Shown: piece by piece, positions 16,250 through 24,824 of the stretch
How the letters are laid out: each line of letters begins with the position of its first letter
Position numbering within the stretch: position 1 is the stretch's first letter
Assembly: GCA_031277015.1 (NCBI GenBank)
Contig: JAISLZ010000037.1
Location: 1-39,124 of the forward strand
Direction of reading: 5' to 3'
DNA from: Eubacteriales Family XIII. Incertae Sedis bacterium
Lineage (GTDB): Bacteria > Bacillota > Clostridia > Peptostreptococcales > Anaerovoracaceae
Length of the DNA stretch: 39,124 nt
Notes under the pieces: model-generated
Seen by the model: only the letters and a program-made list of their open reading frames with translations
What the model was told of the DNA's origin: nothing
Database searches by the model: none
Program-made: the position numbers and the translations under genes

Positions 16250-16696
16250 CTATGCTCCGCATTGCACGAGTTCTATCATTCCGGCATTCCGTCCCATCAA
16301 AAATAGGACACCCCGACCTCCGAGGGCGGGAGCGGATACAGGCCCACGGCGGCCCACCGCGTTTTCTATATTTGGTAATAGATGGAGGGGGGGGGTATTT
16401 AATGAAATGTATCCGACGCGATTCAATGCAGCTTCAGCCGAAGGGATATCTTCCACCTCATAGCATATATGATAGGGACCCGCACCGTTTTTTTTCAGCA
16501 ATGCGCGGACGACGGAATTTTCTCCGCGCGAAGCGACGAGCTCGATCAGATGGTCCCCGTTTCTCATAAATACGATGTCCACATCACGTCCCTCATCATA
16601 ACAGGGCGCACCCACCTCCGCATAGCCCAAAGCCTTATGCTCTGTGACCGCCTTTGGAATATTTTTTACAAGAAAGCCGATATGATGTATCTTCAT
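16250..16696 (-). CDS. VOC-superfamily protein (glyoxalase / methylmalonyl-CoA epimerase-like)
   Basis: A 148-aa protein of two paired beta-alpha-beta-beta-beta modules: HHIGFLVKNI at the start, HLIELVA at the end of module one, YHICYEVEDI at the start of module two and GMIELV at the end. These supply the usual His/Glu metal ligands of VOC enzymes. Family members are epimerases, isomerases, lyases and dioxygenases; the best resemblance is to methylmalonyl-CoA epimerases, but here a carrier-protein-bound substrate is plausible. GGAGA precedes the ATG. It lies 14 bp after FkbH. The gene carries a run of nine C (coding strand) and a run of eight A, unusual in such a short GC-rich gene. Confidence 0.82.
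   Translation of the reverse strand: MKIHHIGFLVKNIPKAVTEHKALGYAEVGAPCYDEGRDVDIVFMRNGDHLIELVASRGENSVVRALLKKNGAGPYHICYEVEDIPSAEAALNRVGYISLNTPPLHLLPNIENAVGRRGPVSAPALGGRGVLFLMGRNAGMIELVQCGA
16387..16395. repeat. Homopolymer tract of nine G/C inside the VOC gene
   Basis: Nine consecutive G on the plus strand, read as C9 in the VOC coding strand. A T8/A8 tract lies in the same gene at 16488-16495. Runs of this length can slip by one base and switch the frame. Slippage here is only a possibility. Confidence 0.75.
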
Positions 16697-16710
16697 TGAA
16701 GTTTGTCTCC

Positions 16711-18501
16711 TTACTTTCCGCCGATCATGGGCATCTCGGCTTCGATATAGGTCTTCTGCGGTACAAAGCTGTCCAGCGCAAGCCTCCAGCGCGTGGCAGG
16801 ACCGTCGACCGTATCGCCTACGTCATCCGGTTCGTCAGATATATCCTGCTCTACAAACCCCATCTCCCTAAGTAACCCTTTGGCGGGGCCGTTTTTCGCG
16901 GTGGGAATGTACTCCGCGATTATCTCCCTGTAATTGTCACGCTTGGCCTCACTCGCTATCACTCCTATCATGAACGTCTCCACACCGCGCTTCGCGACAC
17001 GACAACTCATGAGAAATGTGTCAAGAAACAACGTTTCCGGCGAATCTTTCCGTAGAATTGCGACGCCTATGATGCCGTAGTCACCAAACGCGTCCCTGAG
17101 CGAGGCGCACATAGTGACGTACTCCCCGGACTCTGTCATATCCGCAAGCTCCCTCTCCGTGTAACGTCGCGTCCGCAGATTGAACTGATTTGTCCGCTGT
17201 GTTAGCTGTGCCGCACGTGGAATCGAGAAAGCATCAAACGGCCCTATCGTACAGCGCATATCCAGTTCCTTCAGATATGTATCCAGATTCGCGGCTCGCT
17301 CTCTATGCCTCTCCCTCTCGGCTTCGTGGCGATACATCTCCGTCCTGGCCACATCTTCCTCCAAAATGACGACCGCCTCAAACAATCCAAGAGATTGCAG
17401 ATATGACAGCACCCCGGTCGCGTCCCTAGGCAATTCGGGAACGACGACATCCGGAAGCGCGTTGCGCACCAACTCACGCTCAAACGGATTGTCATCGATG
17501 AAGACCATGCTGTCAAACCCGATGTTGAGTATCCTCCGTATCTCCCGAATATTCGACGCCTTATCCCGCCAATTTGCGATGAACACGGCGATATCATCCC
17601 GCCTAAGAACCATGTCGGGGTGTTGCAAAAATGGCATCATCGCGACTCTTTCGTCATTCTTGCTACATACGCATACGGCTATGCCGCGCCTCGACAGCTC
17701 GCGTATCCATGCTTGCAGATCGGCGTAGGCCCTTCCCACGCCCGCTCCACCGATGGCGATATGTTCCCATCCCACCTCTCCAACGACGCCACCCCAAAGA
17801 GTGTCGTCGAGATCGGTGATGAGGCATTTGCGAACTTTGCCCGTAAGAGCGTCCGACACCGCGAATACGCGATCCGCCACATCCGCGAGAAAATCCATGG
17901 TCCACGGGCAGGAAGCGAGATAATACGAACGCGGATCGTAAGCGTGAATCGCACCCACCGCACTTTGGAGCATGTCAACATCCACAAGAAATACGCCGTC
18001 ACGATGCTTCACGGACTCGGCGATCAGCATATTAGTCTCGCGAATGCCGGAGAGCAGGGATTCAGGATACGTGCCTGCCAAATTGCCGTATAGACCGTCA
18101 TCCATAGTACAGAAATTGCAGATAATGACGGGCGCGCCCGAACGTCCGGTGAGTGCGTCCAGAATATCGCATAGACGCGCAGCCTCGCGTTCAGGGAACG
18201 TAGCGCGACGCATTTTTTCCTCATTATAGAACCGGGCCCTGTAGTTCTGCGCTGACGGGAACACGACGATCCTGTCCGGTTCAGATAGGTATAGGCCGGA
18301 ATCCGGGTCAAGCGCCTCCTCAAGCATGCGGTCGAAAGCTCCTTCATAGACACGCGCGTCGATAAGGCGCTCAAATGAAACAGCGCGTAGCGCCTGCGCG
18401 ATATACTGGCTAGCCTGATCCGCGAGTACAGCAATATTCATCCGGTGAAACGCAGAATAGTCCTTGTTCAAATTTACTCTAAGTCTTTTGAAATCAGCCA
18501 T
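16711..18501 (-). CDS. FkbH-like HAD-IIIC phosphatase / acyl-ACP loading enzyme
   Basis: A 596-aa protein. Residues 1-215 form an SGNH-like N-terminal region. The HAD domain starts at Asp230 and Asp232 in TDLDDTLWGG, followed by CSKND and FIDDNPFER. The C-terminal GNAT-like domain has the family segments QRTNQFNLRTRRYT, FGDYGIIG, MSCRVAKRGVE and EYIPTAKNGPAK. Characterised FkbH-like enzymes dephosphorylate 1,3-bisphosphoglycerate and load glyceryl onto an ACP for tetronate or methoxymalonyl units. The start at 18501 has GGAGTAGG upstream and lies 2 bases after the KAS III stop, so the two are translationally coupled. Partners in the cluster are two ACPs, KAS III, SDR and VOC. Confidence 0.92.
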   Translation of the reverse strand: MADFKRLRVNLNKDYSAFHRMNIAVLADQASQYIAQALRAVSFERLIDARVYEGAFDRMLEEALDPDSGLYLSEPDRIVVFPSAQNYRARFYNEEKMRRATFPEREAARLCDILDALTGRSGAPVIICNFCTMDDGLYGNLAGTYPESLLSGIRETNMLIAESVKHRDGVFLVDVDMLQSAVGAIHAYDPRSYYLASCPWTMDFLADVADRVFAVSDALTGKVRKCLITDLDDTLWGGVVGEVGWEHIAIGGAGVGRAYADLQAWIRELSRRGIAVCVCSKNDERVAMMPFLQHPDMVLRRDDIAVFIANWRDKASNIREIRRILNIGFDSMVFIDDNPFERELVRNALPDVVVPELPRDATGVLSYLQSLGLFEAVVILEEDVARTEMYRHEAERERHRERAANLDTYLKELDMRCTIGPFDAFSIPRAAQLTQRTNQFNLRTRRYTERELADMTESGEYVTMCASLRDAFGDYGIIGVAILRKDSPETLFLDTFLMSCRVAKRGVETFMIGVIASEAKRDNYREIIAEYIPTAKNGPAKGLLREMGFVEQDISDEPDDVGDTVDGPATRWRLALDSFVPQKTYIEAEMPMIGGK

Positions 18502-18503
18502 TC

Positions 18504-19565
18504 CTACTCCACCGCTACGATTCCGGCATACGCCAGCCCTCCGAGCGAAGTCGCGACACCGCCCCATGACAGACCTACTCCAAAGCCGGACATGATCACA
18601 TCTTTGGGCATTGAAAGCTCCTTGGACGCAAGATCGCAGATGAGCAGCGGTATAGTGGACCCGTTTGTATTGCCGTATCTGCCGATGTTGACCGGGAACT
18701 TTTCGAGAGGGAGCCTGCTGCGTTTCGCGATAAATTTCAGCATATATGCGTTTGCCTGGTGCAGCAGGAAATACTCAAAGTCCGCTTTGTCCATCCCGTG
18801 CAACTCCGCCAATTCATCGATGAGCGCGGGCACTCGCTTGACCGCAAACGTGAAGACAGCCATCCCGTCCATATAGAAGTCCTCCGATGAACGCCCGTTA
18901 CCGTCATCGTCGTATGACACTATACCCGTATCCGAATCCATCGGCATACGCGCGCCACCAGCGGGCACGATCAAGGCATCCGATCCCGAGCCGTCCGTAC
19001 TCATTATGACAGAAGATAACACCCCCTCCGTCGAACGCTCCAGAGCTGTCGCTGTCCCCGCATCGCTTATGATGAATGTCAATCCTTTATCCTCCGGTGA
19101 CACGTATCTCCTGAGGGTATCGCCGATGAGCAGCAGGACCTTGCTGCAAGCTCCCGTATCTATGAGATTGGCCGCAAGGAAGTACGCGGAGACGAACGCC
19201 GAGCAACCGAAATTCATATCGAATGCAAAACAGCCCGTAGACAGCCCCAGCCTGTCCTGAAGGAGACAGGAAGTAGCCGGCGCGATATAGTCCGGCGTCT
19301 GGCTGACGAAGATCAGACCGTCTATCTCCTCCCTCTGCCAGCCCAGGCCGTCGATCAGCCTTTCGGCCGCCACGTAGCACAGATCCGAAGCGGTCTGCCC
19401 TTCCTCGGCGAAGTACAGATTTCCGACCCCGATGGGGAGCGTTATCTTTCTTATTTCCGGCTCGTCGAAGAATCCTTCCCCTACTTCATAAACGGTCTTG
19501 ACGGTCCGTGGAAGCGCCCCACATACGCCGCTGATCTTCACATTCTTTGTTTGCAATTTTGCCAT
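18504..19565 (-). CDS. 3-oxoacyl-ACP synthase III-like condensing enzyme (KAS III / FabH-like)
   Basis: A 353-aa thiolase-fold enzyme with the full KAS III triad: Cys121 in NFGCSAF, His269 in LLHQAN and Asn299 in YGNTNGS. The protein differs enough from housekeeping FabH around the cysteine (NFGCSAF rather than AACAGF) to suggest a specialised substrate. It catalyses Claisen-type condensation or acyl transfer with an acyl-ACP. Directly beside FkbH, this pairing is seen in tetronate pathways, where a FabH-like protein joins glyceryl-ACP to an acyl chain. AAGGGAC precedes the ATG. It sits 64 bp after the SDR gene and 2 bp before FkbH in one leftward operon. Confidence 0.93.
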   Translation of the reverse strand: MAKLQTKNVKISGVCGALPRTVKTVYEVGEGFFDEPEIRKITLPIGVGNLYFAEEGQTASDLCYVAAERLIDGLGWQREEIDGLIFVSQTPDYIAPATSCLLQDRLGLSTGCFAFDMNFGCSAFVSAYFLAANLIDTGACSKVLLLIGDTLRRYVSPEDKGLTFIISDAGTATALERSTEGVLSSVIMSTDGSGSDALIVPAGGARMPMDSDTGIVSYDDDGNGRSSEDFYMDGMAVFTFAVKRVPALIDELAELHGMDKADFEYFLLHQANAYMLKFIAKRSRLPLEKFPVNIGRYGNTNGSTIPLLICDLASKELSMPKDVIMSGFGVGLSWGGVATSLGGLAYAGIVAVE

Positions 19566-19629
19566 CTATTACTGTCCCTTGATGATTTCCATGGTTATTC
19601 CAACTCGCCTTACGATGGCGCTCTCATTA

Positions 19630-20379
19630 TCACGCTCGCGTCAGATGCCCCCCGTCCAGGATAAATGTCTGTCCCGTGAGCCATCTCGCCTTGTCGCTTA
19701 CCAGGTATGTGATGAAGGACGCGACGTCCTCAGGACGTCCGATGCCGAACGGATATCCGTCAAGCAGCGCGCTACGCTGCCCATCGGTAAGCTGTTCGAT
19801 AAATCCCGACACCATTCGGGTCTCGACGACACCGGGCGCTACGCAGTTGATACGAATGCCGCGTTCAGACAGCTCTGCCGCCGCCGCGCAGGCAAATCCT
19901 TCAAGAGCGGATTTCGAGGCCGCATAGATGGATTTCCCCGGTGCGCCCTCGTGCGCCGCCAGAGATGATATCAATATGAAGGACGCGGCTACCGTCGCCA
20001 TCCCCTTTCTTGAGAAAGCGCCGACCAGGCACATTGCGGCGTAGGTGTTGAGCGCAAACACATCTTCTATCTTTGAGATTTTTGTCATATGGACGGGCAG
20101 AGTCCTCTCCATACCGGCACAGTGGACGAGCCCCCTGATGGGACCAATTCGGTCCCGGGTAGCCTTCGCAAAATCCCCTATGCTACTACGGTCAGACAGA
20201 TCCCAAGGCATGACCAACGCGTTTTGCTCATCTCCGTACAACATCTCCAGCTCAGACTCCCTGCGCGCGGCAGCTACAACCGAATACCCCGACGCAAGCA
20301 ACATCTTCGATGTCTCGGCCCCTATCCCGCTCGATGCCCCTGTTACGACTATCCACCTATTGCTATCAGTTTCGCTCAT
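19630..20379 (-). CDS. Short-chain dehydrogenase/reductase (FabG-like)
   Basis: A 249-aa classical SDR: cofactor motif TGASSGIG at residue 13, the structural NAG-type segment near HCAGME, catalytic Ser in ILISSLAA, Tyr-x-x-x-Lys as YAASK, and the C-terminal SDKARWLTGQTFILDGG. It most likely reduces a 3-oxoacyl-ACP produced by the neighbouring KAS III, using NADPH. No Shine-Dalgarno is visible near the ATG, and a 17-bp palindrome lies 8 bases upstream, so initiation may be unusual or repressed by structure. It is followed 64 bp later by KAS III. Confidence 0.92.
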   Translation of the reverse strand: MSETDSNRWIVVTGASSGIGAETSKMLLASGYSVVAAARRESELEMLYGDEQNALVMPWDLSDRSSIGDFAKATRDRIGPIRGLVHCAGMERTLPVHMTKISKIEDVFALNTYAAMCLVGAFSRKGMATVAASFILISSLAAHEGAPGKSIYAASKSALEGFACAAAAELSERGIRINCVAPGVVETRMVSGFIEQLTDGQRSALLDGYPFGIGRPEDVASFITYLVSDKARWLTGQTFILDGGHLTRA

Positions 20380-20386
20380 GCAGTAT

Positions 20387-20403
20387 CAAAAATATTATTT
20401 TTG
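20387..20403. other. AT palindrome just upstream of the SDR start
   Basis: CAAAAATA-T-TATTTTTG is a perfect 17-bp palindrome, with its near end 8 bases before the SDR ATG and no ribosome binding site between. It could be a weak attenuator, a protein-binding site or an RNA structure controlling SDR translation. Confidence 0.45.
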
Positions 20404-20445
20404 CCTCTAAAAGATGCAGCATATGCCTCATCTCCATTATGTATA

Positions 20446-20673
20446 TTATGCGTCGCATCCGATCAGCGACAATAGATCCCTTGGCGTCTTAGCCGCGATG
20501 AAATCGTCCACGCTGACAGTCACTCCGAACTCATCCTCGATCGTTACAAGTGTCGCGTAACCTTTCAAAGAATCCCAGTCAAAAGCATCGGTCTTGAACT
20601 CAGTGTCGAGGGTCACCGCGTCCTCATCCACCTCAAGTATATCAGCCAAACTAATCAGCAATTTTTCTTCCAT
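20446..20673 (-). CDS. Acyl carrier protein (second, upstream copy)
   Basis: A 75-aa acidic helical protein. The phosphopantetheine serine is Ser35 in DWDSLKG. Helix pattern and length are those of a stand-alone ACP. The ATG at 20673 is chosen for AAGGAAAC just upstream; an in-frame extension to 20751 has no such signal and would give a basic, atypical N-terminus. It lies between the glycerophosphotransferase-like gene and the SDR. Two different ACPs in one cluster suggest one carries the loading unit made by FkbH and the other the acyl chain handled by KAS III and SDR. Confidence 0.88.
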   Translation of the reverse strand: MEEKLLISLADILEVDEDAVTLDTEFKTDAFDWDSLKGYATLVTIEDEFGVTVSVDDFIAAKTPRDLLSLIGCDA

Positions 20674-20750
20674 GATGTTTCCTTTTACGCCTGCATTCCC
20701 TATGGGTATCACCTTCAAGAAAAGTATATCACATCGAACGGCCGCTTTCA

Positions 20751-21911
20751 CTATGGACGAACGGTCTCATCGCCGAGCGCCCGCAGGATCACGCTTTTAA
20801 GTCTTTCCGTGCATCCACCGTCATAGGTCTCAACGTATTTCCTGGCAAAGGCGCGCTCGTACTCCATATCGTAATCTTTTTCACGGATGAGGCGCGCGAT
20901 CGCCCTAGCGCTACGAGCCGCGTATCTGCCATACTCCAGTTCAGGATCGATGTTGAGACCGGGTGAACGGCGATAATCTTCGATGTCGTATATATAATAG
21001 TAGAGAGGCTTGCCGACCAGCGCCGCCGCAAACGCGAGGCTTGAATAGTCTGTGACGACGATATCAGCGGCATACAGAAGCTCCTCCGCGTAAATCCCCG
21101 AACCGTCCACCTCATCCACCGGATGTTTCTTTTCGATCACCATATACCCGTCGGAGCCGAGCGCTTTGCGTAGCGCGCCCGGACCCTCACCGCGCTCGTA
21201 AGTTTTATCCATATCATGTCCCGGCGTATCCTTCCGGTATGTTGGCACGTAAAGCACCACCTTTAAAGGCCGACCGGCTTTCTCATTCTCATCGAACTCC
21301 GGATATGCGGCAGCTATATCTCCCTCTTGATTGAATGTCCCTACGTATAATGCATCCACATATGGCGTGCCTGTGATGAGCGCCTTGTCCTCGCTCATTC
21401 CGAAAGCCTCAGCGAAGAAACGCGCGGCAGACTCCGACGGCGCAATGAAAAAGTCATAGCCCGCGTGCATGCACAGTAACTTTGCCCTTCGCTTATCCCT
21501 ATCGCTCATAGCCTGGAGAGTCTGAAGGCCGAATTTTTTCACGGCGCCTATCGCGTGCCACATCTGTATGACCGTCAGTTCTTTCCTATGCTTCAGGATG
21601 CTGATGGGAATAGAATAGCCGTCGGTTACAGCGACGCGGGCCCTGGACAACGCTCTCATCTGGCGCAGTATCATGCGCATGTTCGCGATCGCATTCGCCA
21701 TAAATCGCGAACCATCCTTCTCCTGCCTCTGCAAATACATTTCCGTCCTTATGCCATCCGCACGGAGGGTCTCAGCGAGAGCCCTATAATCCTCAGACGG
21801 CTCATCACCTTGCCTACTGACAAATATCACATTGCCGGAAGCCGGACCCCGTTTCATAAAGAAATATATTATCCTAAAAAAGAGTTTGGCTGTACCTATC
21901 AATATACCCAT
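20751..21911 (-). CDS. CDP-glycerol glycerophosphotransferase-like protein (TagB/TagF family)
   Basis: A 386-aa protein with an N-terminal hydrophobic, basic membrane-association segment (about residues 5-22). Family motifs are QMWHAIGAVKKFG, corresponding to the WHG-x-x-x-K-x-G motif, then the YVPTYR segment and the C-terminal ADIVVTDYSSLAF. TagB/TagF proteins transfer glycerol phosphate from CDP-glycerol to wall teichoic acid linkage units or polymers at the inner membrane face. The motif Gly after WH is Ala here. The ATG has no clear Shine-Dalgarno and lies 17 bp after the M28 stop. Its presence ties the acyl-carrier cluster to a glycerol-phosphate or surface-polymer product. Confidence 0.88.
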   Translation of the reverse strand: MGILIGTAKLFFRIIYFFMKRGPASGNVIFVSRQGDEPSEDYRALAETLRADGIRTEMYLQRQEKDGSRFMANAIANMRMILRQMRALSRARVAVTDGYSIPISILKHRKELTVIQMWHAIGAVKKFGLQTLQAMSDRDKRRAKLLCMHAGYDFFIAPSESAARFFAEAFGMSEDKALITGTPYVDALYVGTFNQEGDIAAAYPEFDENEKAGRPLKVVLYVPTYRKDTPGHDMDKTYERGEGPGALRKALGSDGYMVIEKKHPVDEVDGSGIYAEELLYAADIVVTDYSSLAFAAALVGKPLYYYIYDIEDYRRSPGLNIDPELEYGRYAARSARAIARLIREKDYDMEYERAFARKYVETYDGGCTERLKSVILRALGDETVRP

Positions 21912-21928
21912 ATCGTAAGATGACGGAG

Positions 21929-24277
21929 CTATAGGCCCATATCCTCCACGCGCGCGTCATCGGCATAGGTGTCAAGAAGTTCATTCATACTGTCGGTCAA
22001 TCTCGCCAGAGCGTCCTCCTGCCCATTGTATACGGCTATGAGCGTATCTTCCTGGCTCTTTATAAGCTCATCTATCATGGCAAGCTCGGCCGCGAAATCC
22101 AACGCCTGTTCACCTGACGCCGAACTACCGGCGCCGGACGATGACGAAGGATCTACTTCCACCGCCGAAGGCGACGAGAGCGCCGCACCCGTCACGGCCA
22201 GGGAACCGTAGAGCGCATCCGCCATCTCACTCCCCATCCTGCTAAGAATTGCACGGACGATATCATCCGCACGGCAGGCGCGCGATACGAGCCTGCCCTC
22301 AGCCCATGTACCCTTCACCGATTCGTCTAGCCCTTTCGAAAACTTATCGCAGGTGTCGGCATCGAATGCGGTAGCCGCGTACACGGACTCTATCCCGGAA
22401 AGGTAGTCATCAATCGCCGATTTTGCATCTCCACCCGCCAGGGCTTCACGTGCTCCGTACAACATCGTTATGTTGTGCTGAATACCTTCGTTGGCGAATC
22501 CCGGTTCCAAATTTCTATCCAGACGCAGTAACTCATCCTGCATTTCACGGTACACGGCGTATATACCGTCGTTGATCCCGGCAGCCAGTTTTCTCGTCTC
22601 CTCGAATTTTTCCATCGCTTCTTCCCGGCTGGTCTCAGCGCTTCCTTCATCGGCTCCGTCGATCTTCGCTACGGCGAGTCTGTAATCTGTGTTGAAATCC
22701 GAGGTGAAGCTGTCAAGCGCCTTTGCTGATCTGATGGATCTATCTAGATTTGCCATAAGATGGGCGTCAAAGACCGGCCTGTCATAATCCTCAAGCGTAT
22801 CCTTGAGATGTTCCAATCTATTCGCGAACTTCAGTGGGCGCAACGGCATATCGTCCAGCATGAAGGTCGAATAGCCGATATACCTGCCTATACAGAGTGC
22901 CCCGGCGTCGCTGTAGCCGCCGACCGCAAGATCATCCATACTGGAGTGGTACATCGACGCGAAATATTGTTCGTCTCCCTCACCCCCCTCTGTCGCAAAG
23001 GTCGGTACGCCGCACGCATTGTAGATAAAATCCTCCCGGTACGTGCTCGGGGACGATATGGCGGGAGAGACGGTGATCTCGCTACGATCACCGAACGAAA
23101 CAATACTGGATCTCGCGAAGTCCTTGAGCTCCACGGGCGCGTTGATGCTAAAGCTTTTCATGGAGCTCAAAGGATATCCACTGTCTATATTGAATAGCGC
23201 GAAGGAACGTTCGGCCCATTCGGGCCTGATGTTGACGATCTGCTCATAAGCGCCCGTAGCCCAGTCGGCCTCCGTTCCTGATCTCCCCCATTCTTCCGCA
23301 CCGTGCAGGATGAAACGCAATGTCTTTTCCGGCTTGACCTCACTTTCACGGAACGCTTTGGCTATACCCAGGATCAGGCCCACTCCGGACGCATCATCAT
23401 AAAAAGAATGGTAATAGCCGTCGTAGTGGGCGATGAACATGATGGCTTCGTCCGTCATACCCGGTATCTCTCCCCATATATTGCGTGTACCTTCGTTCAT
23501 GGTGACCTTGCTGTCTGCATTCAGTACCACATCGATCTGCTTGACGCCGCCCTCGTCATACCCGTCCGCGTCAATGGCCCGGCGGATGGCATCACTGTCT
23601 AGCGAACTGATCGCAAGCGCAGGCGCACCCGCGTCACCACATATATCCTGGCTGACTACGCGAGCGCCTATATCCTCCTCCATGATGCTACACGCGACGA
23701 CGGCGCGCGCGCCCTTCAGATGAGCTTGGTACGCGGGATAGTTGATCCACCACTCGTTCTCCTGATCTATGTCTATGAGTACGAGTTTCCCTCTCACGTC
23801 TATGCCCTTATAGTCGGCCGCCGTACCCTTGCCGAGATAGACGATGGGCAACCTCTCGTCATGGGCGACTATGTCTGTCTGGTACCCGCCGAGGGCCGCC
23901 GTTGTGACATGGCCGCGTTCGTCCTTGAACGAGATGTTCGCGCCTCCAAATATCCATCCGTCCGCCGCGGCCCTGTCGACCGTCACGTTCTCGAGACCTA
24001 TGTCCTTCATTGTCTGAGCGAGCAGGCCTGCGGCTTCCTCCTCAGCGGGGCTGCCCGAGCTGCGGAATCCGAGCGCGGGGTCGTCCCCAAGCGCGGCGAG
24101 CTGCGAAGCCACCGTCTTGCAGAACTCAGGATCTACCGCAGCCGCGTACTCCTCGTATCCGGAAGGTGAGGAACCGCGCACGGGAACCTTCTCCGCCGGT
24201 TGCCGGGCTACTATGATACCACATACAGCGATGGCGATGATGGCTATCGCCATGGCGGTTTTGAAAACGCTTCTCAT
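21929..24277 (-). CDS. Membrane-anchored or secreted M28-family metallopeptidase
   Basis: A 782-aa protein. Residues 7-25 are a hydrophobic signal or anchor. A PA-like insert lies at about 110-240 (KGIDVRGKLVLIDI). The M28 zinc site is complete: His in FIAHYDG, bridging Asp in YDDASGVG, Glu-Glu in LHGAEEWG, Asp in LFNIDSG and the last His in YHSSMDD. After the peptidase, about 300 residues are helical with Ser/Ala-rich stretches and no recognised domain. It would cleave N-terminal amino acids or act as a peptidase outside the membrane. The ATG overlaps the NUDIX stop by 4 bases. Its relation to the acyl-carrier genes may be only shared transcription. Confidence 0.9.
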   Translation of the reverse strand: MRSVFKTAMAIAIIAIAVCGIIVARQPAEKVPVRGSSPSGYEEYAAAVDPEFCKTVASQLAALGDDPALGFRSSGSPAEEEAAGLLAQTMKDIGLENVTVDRAAADGWIFGGANISFKDERGHVTTAALGGYQTDIVAHDERLPIVYLGKGTAADYKGIDVRGKLVLIDIDQENEWWINYPAYQAHLKGARAVVACSIMEEDIGARVVSQDICGDAGAPALAISSLDSDAIRRAIDADGYDEGGVKQIDVVLNADSKVTMNEGTRNIWGEIPGMTDEAIMFIAHYDGYYHSFYDDASGVGLILGIAKAFRESEVKPEKTLRFILHGAEEWGRSGTEADWATGAYEQIVNIRPEWAERSFALFNIDSGYPLSSMKSFSINAPVELKDFARSSIVSFGDRSEITVSPAISSPSTYREDFIYNACGVPTFATEGGEGDEQYFASMYHSSMDDLAVGGYSDAGALCIGRYIGYSTFMLDDMPLRPLKFANRLEHLKDTLEDYDRPVFDAHLMANLDRSIRSAKALDSFTSDFNTDYRLAVAKIDGADEGSAETSREEAMEKFEETRKLAAGINDGIYAVYREMQDELLRLDRNLEPGFANEGIQHNITMLYGAREALAGGDAKSAIDDYLSGIESVYAATAFDADTCDKFSKGLDESVKGTWAEGRLVSRACRADDIVRAILSRMGSEMADALYGSLAVTGAALSSPSAVEVDPSSSSGAGSSASGEQALDFAAELAMIDELIKSQEDTLIAVYNGQEDALARLTDSMNELLDTYADDARVEDMGL

Positions 24278-24819
24278 AAATGCGCAGAACCTCGTACCAA
24301 CTCCCGCGCCAGCAGGGCAGACACTATCGTCTTTTGGTCTATCAACTCGCCGTTCATCGTCATAGAGTACAGTTCCTCCGGGGTATATTCCTCCACGATG
24401 ATAGCCTCATTATCATCAAAATCGGTCTCTCCGGGCACCAAGCCTTCGGCAAGGTAAAACCTGAGTATTTCGGTAGAGTAGCCTATGGAGGAATAGCCCT
24501 CGAGCAGATACCTGACGCTTCCCGCGGTGTAGCCCGTCTCCTCGCGGAACTCGCGCGCGGCCGCTTCCGTCGGATCCTCGCCCTTCTCGAGCTTTCCCGC
24601 GGGTATTTCCAGGACGGCCCTTTCCGCCGCCTTGCGATATTGTCTGACCATAGGCACCCTTCCCTCATCGGTCAACCCGATGATGACTATGCCGCCGCCG
24701 TGTTCGACGATTTCACGGTACGATTCCCCGTTCCTGACCGTAACTTTGTCGCGGCGCAGATTGAGTATCTTACCTTCATATATGCGTTCCGATCCTATCG
24801 TCTTCTCCTCAAATATCAT
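24274..24819 (-). CDS. NUDIX hydrolase, ADP-ribose pyrophosphatase type
   Basis: A 181-aa protein. The NUDIX box is complete: GKLEKGEDPTEAA followed by REFREETGY. The N-terminal strand pattern (ERIYEGKILNLRRDKV) is typical of the ADP-ribose pyrophosphatase subgroup. It hydrolyses nucleoside diphosphate sugars such as ADP-ribose. It starts 5 bases after proC and overlaps the M28 start by 4, so the three genes are co-translated. The substrate is assigned from subgroup resemblance only. Confidence 0.88.
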   Translation of the reverse strand: MIFEEKTIGSERIYEGKILNLRRDKVTVRNGESYREIVEHGGGIVIIGLTDEGRVPMVRQYRKAAERAVLEIPAGKLEKGEDPTEAAAREFREETGYTAGSVRYLLEGYSSIGYSTEILRFYLAEGLVPGETDFDDNEAIIVEEYTPEELYSMTMNGELIDQKTIVSALLARELVRGSAHL

Positions 24820-24824
24820 ATCGG

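Noticed and set aside
16250-16696. A frameshift in the VOC gene around the C9 tract.
   Set aside because: The reading frame after the tract returns to expected family sequence (LGGRGVLFL, GMIELV), so no frameshift is needed; the stretch in between looks like a loop insertion.
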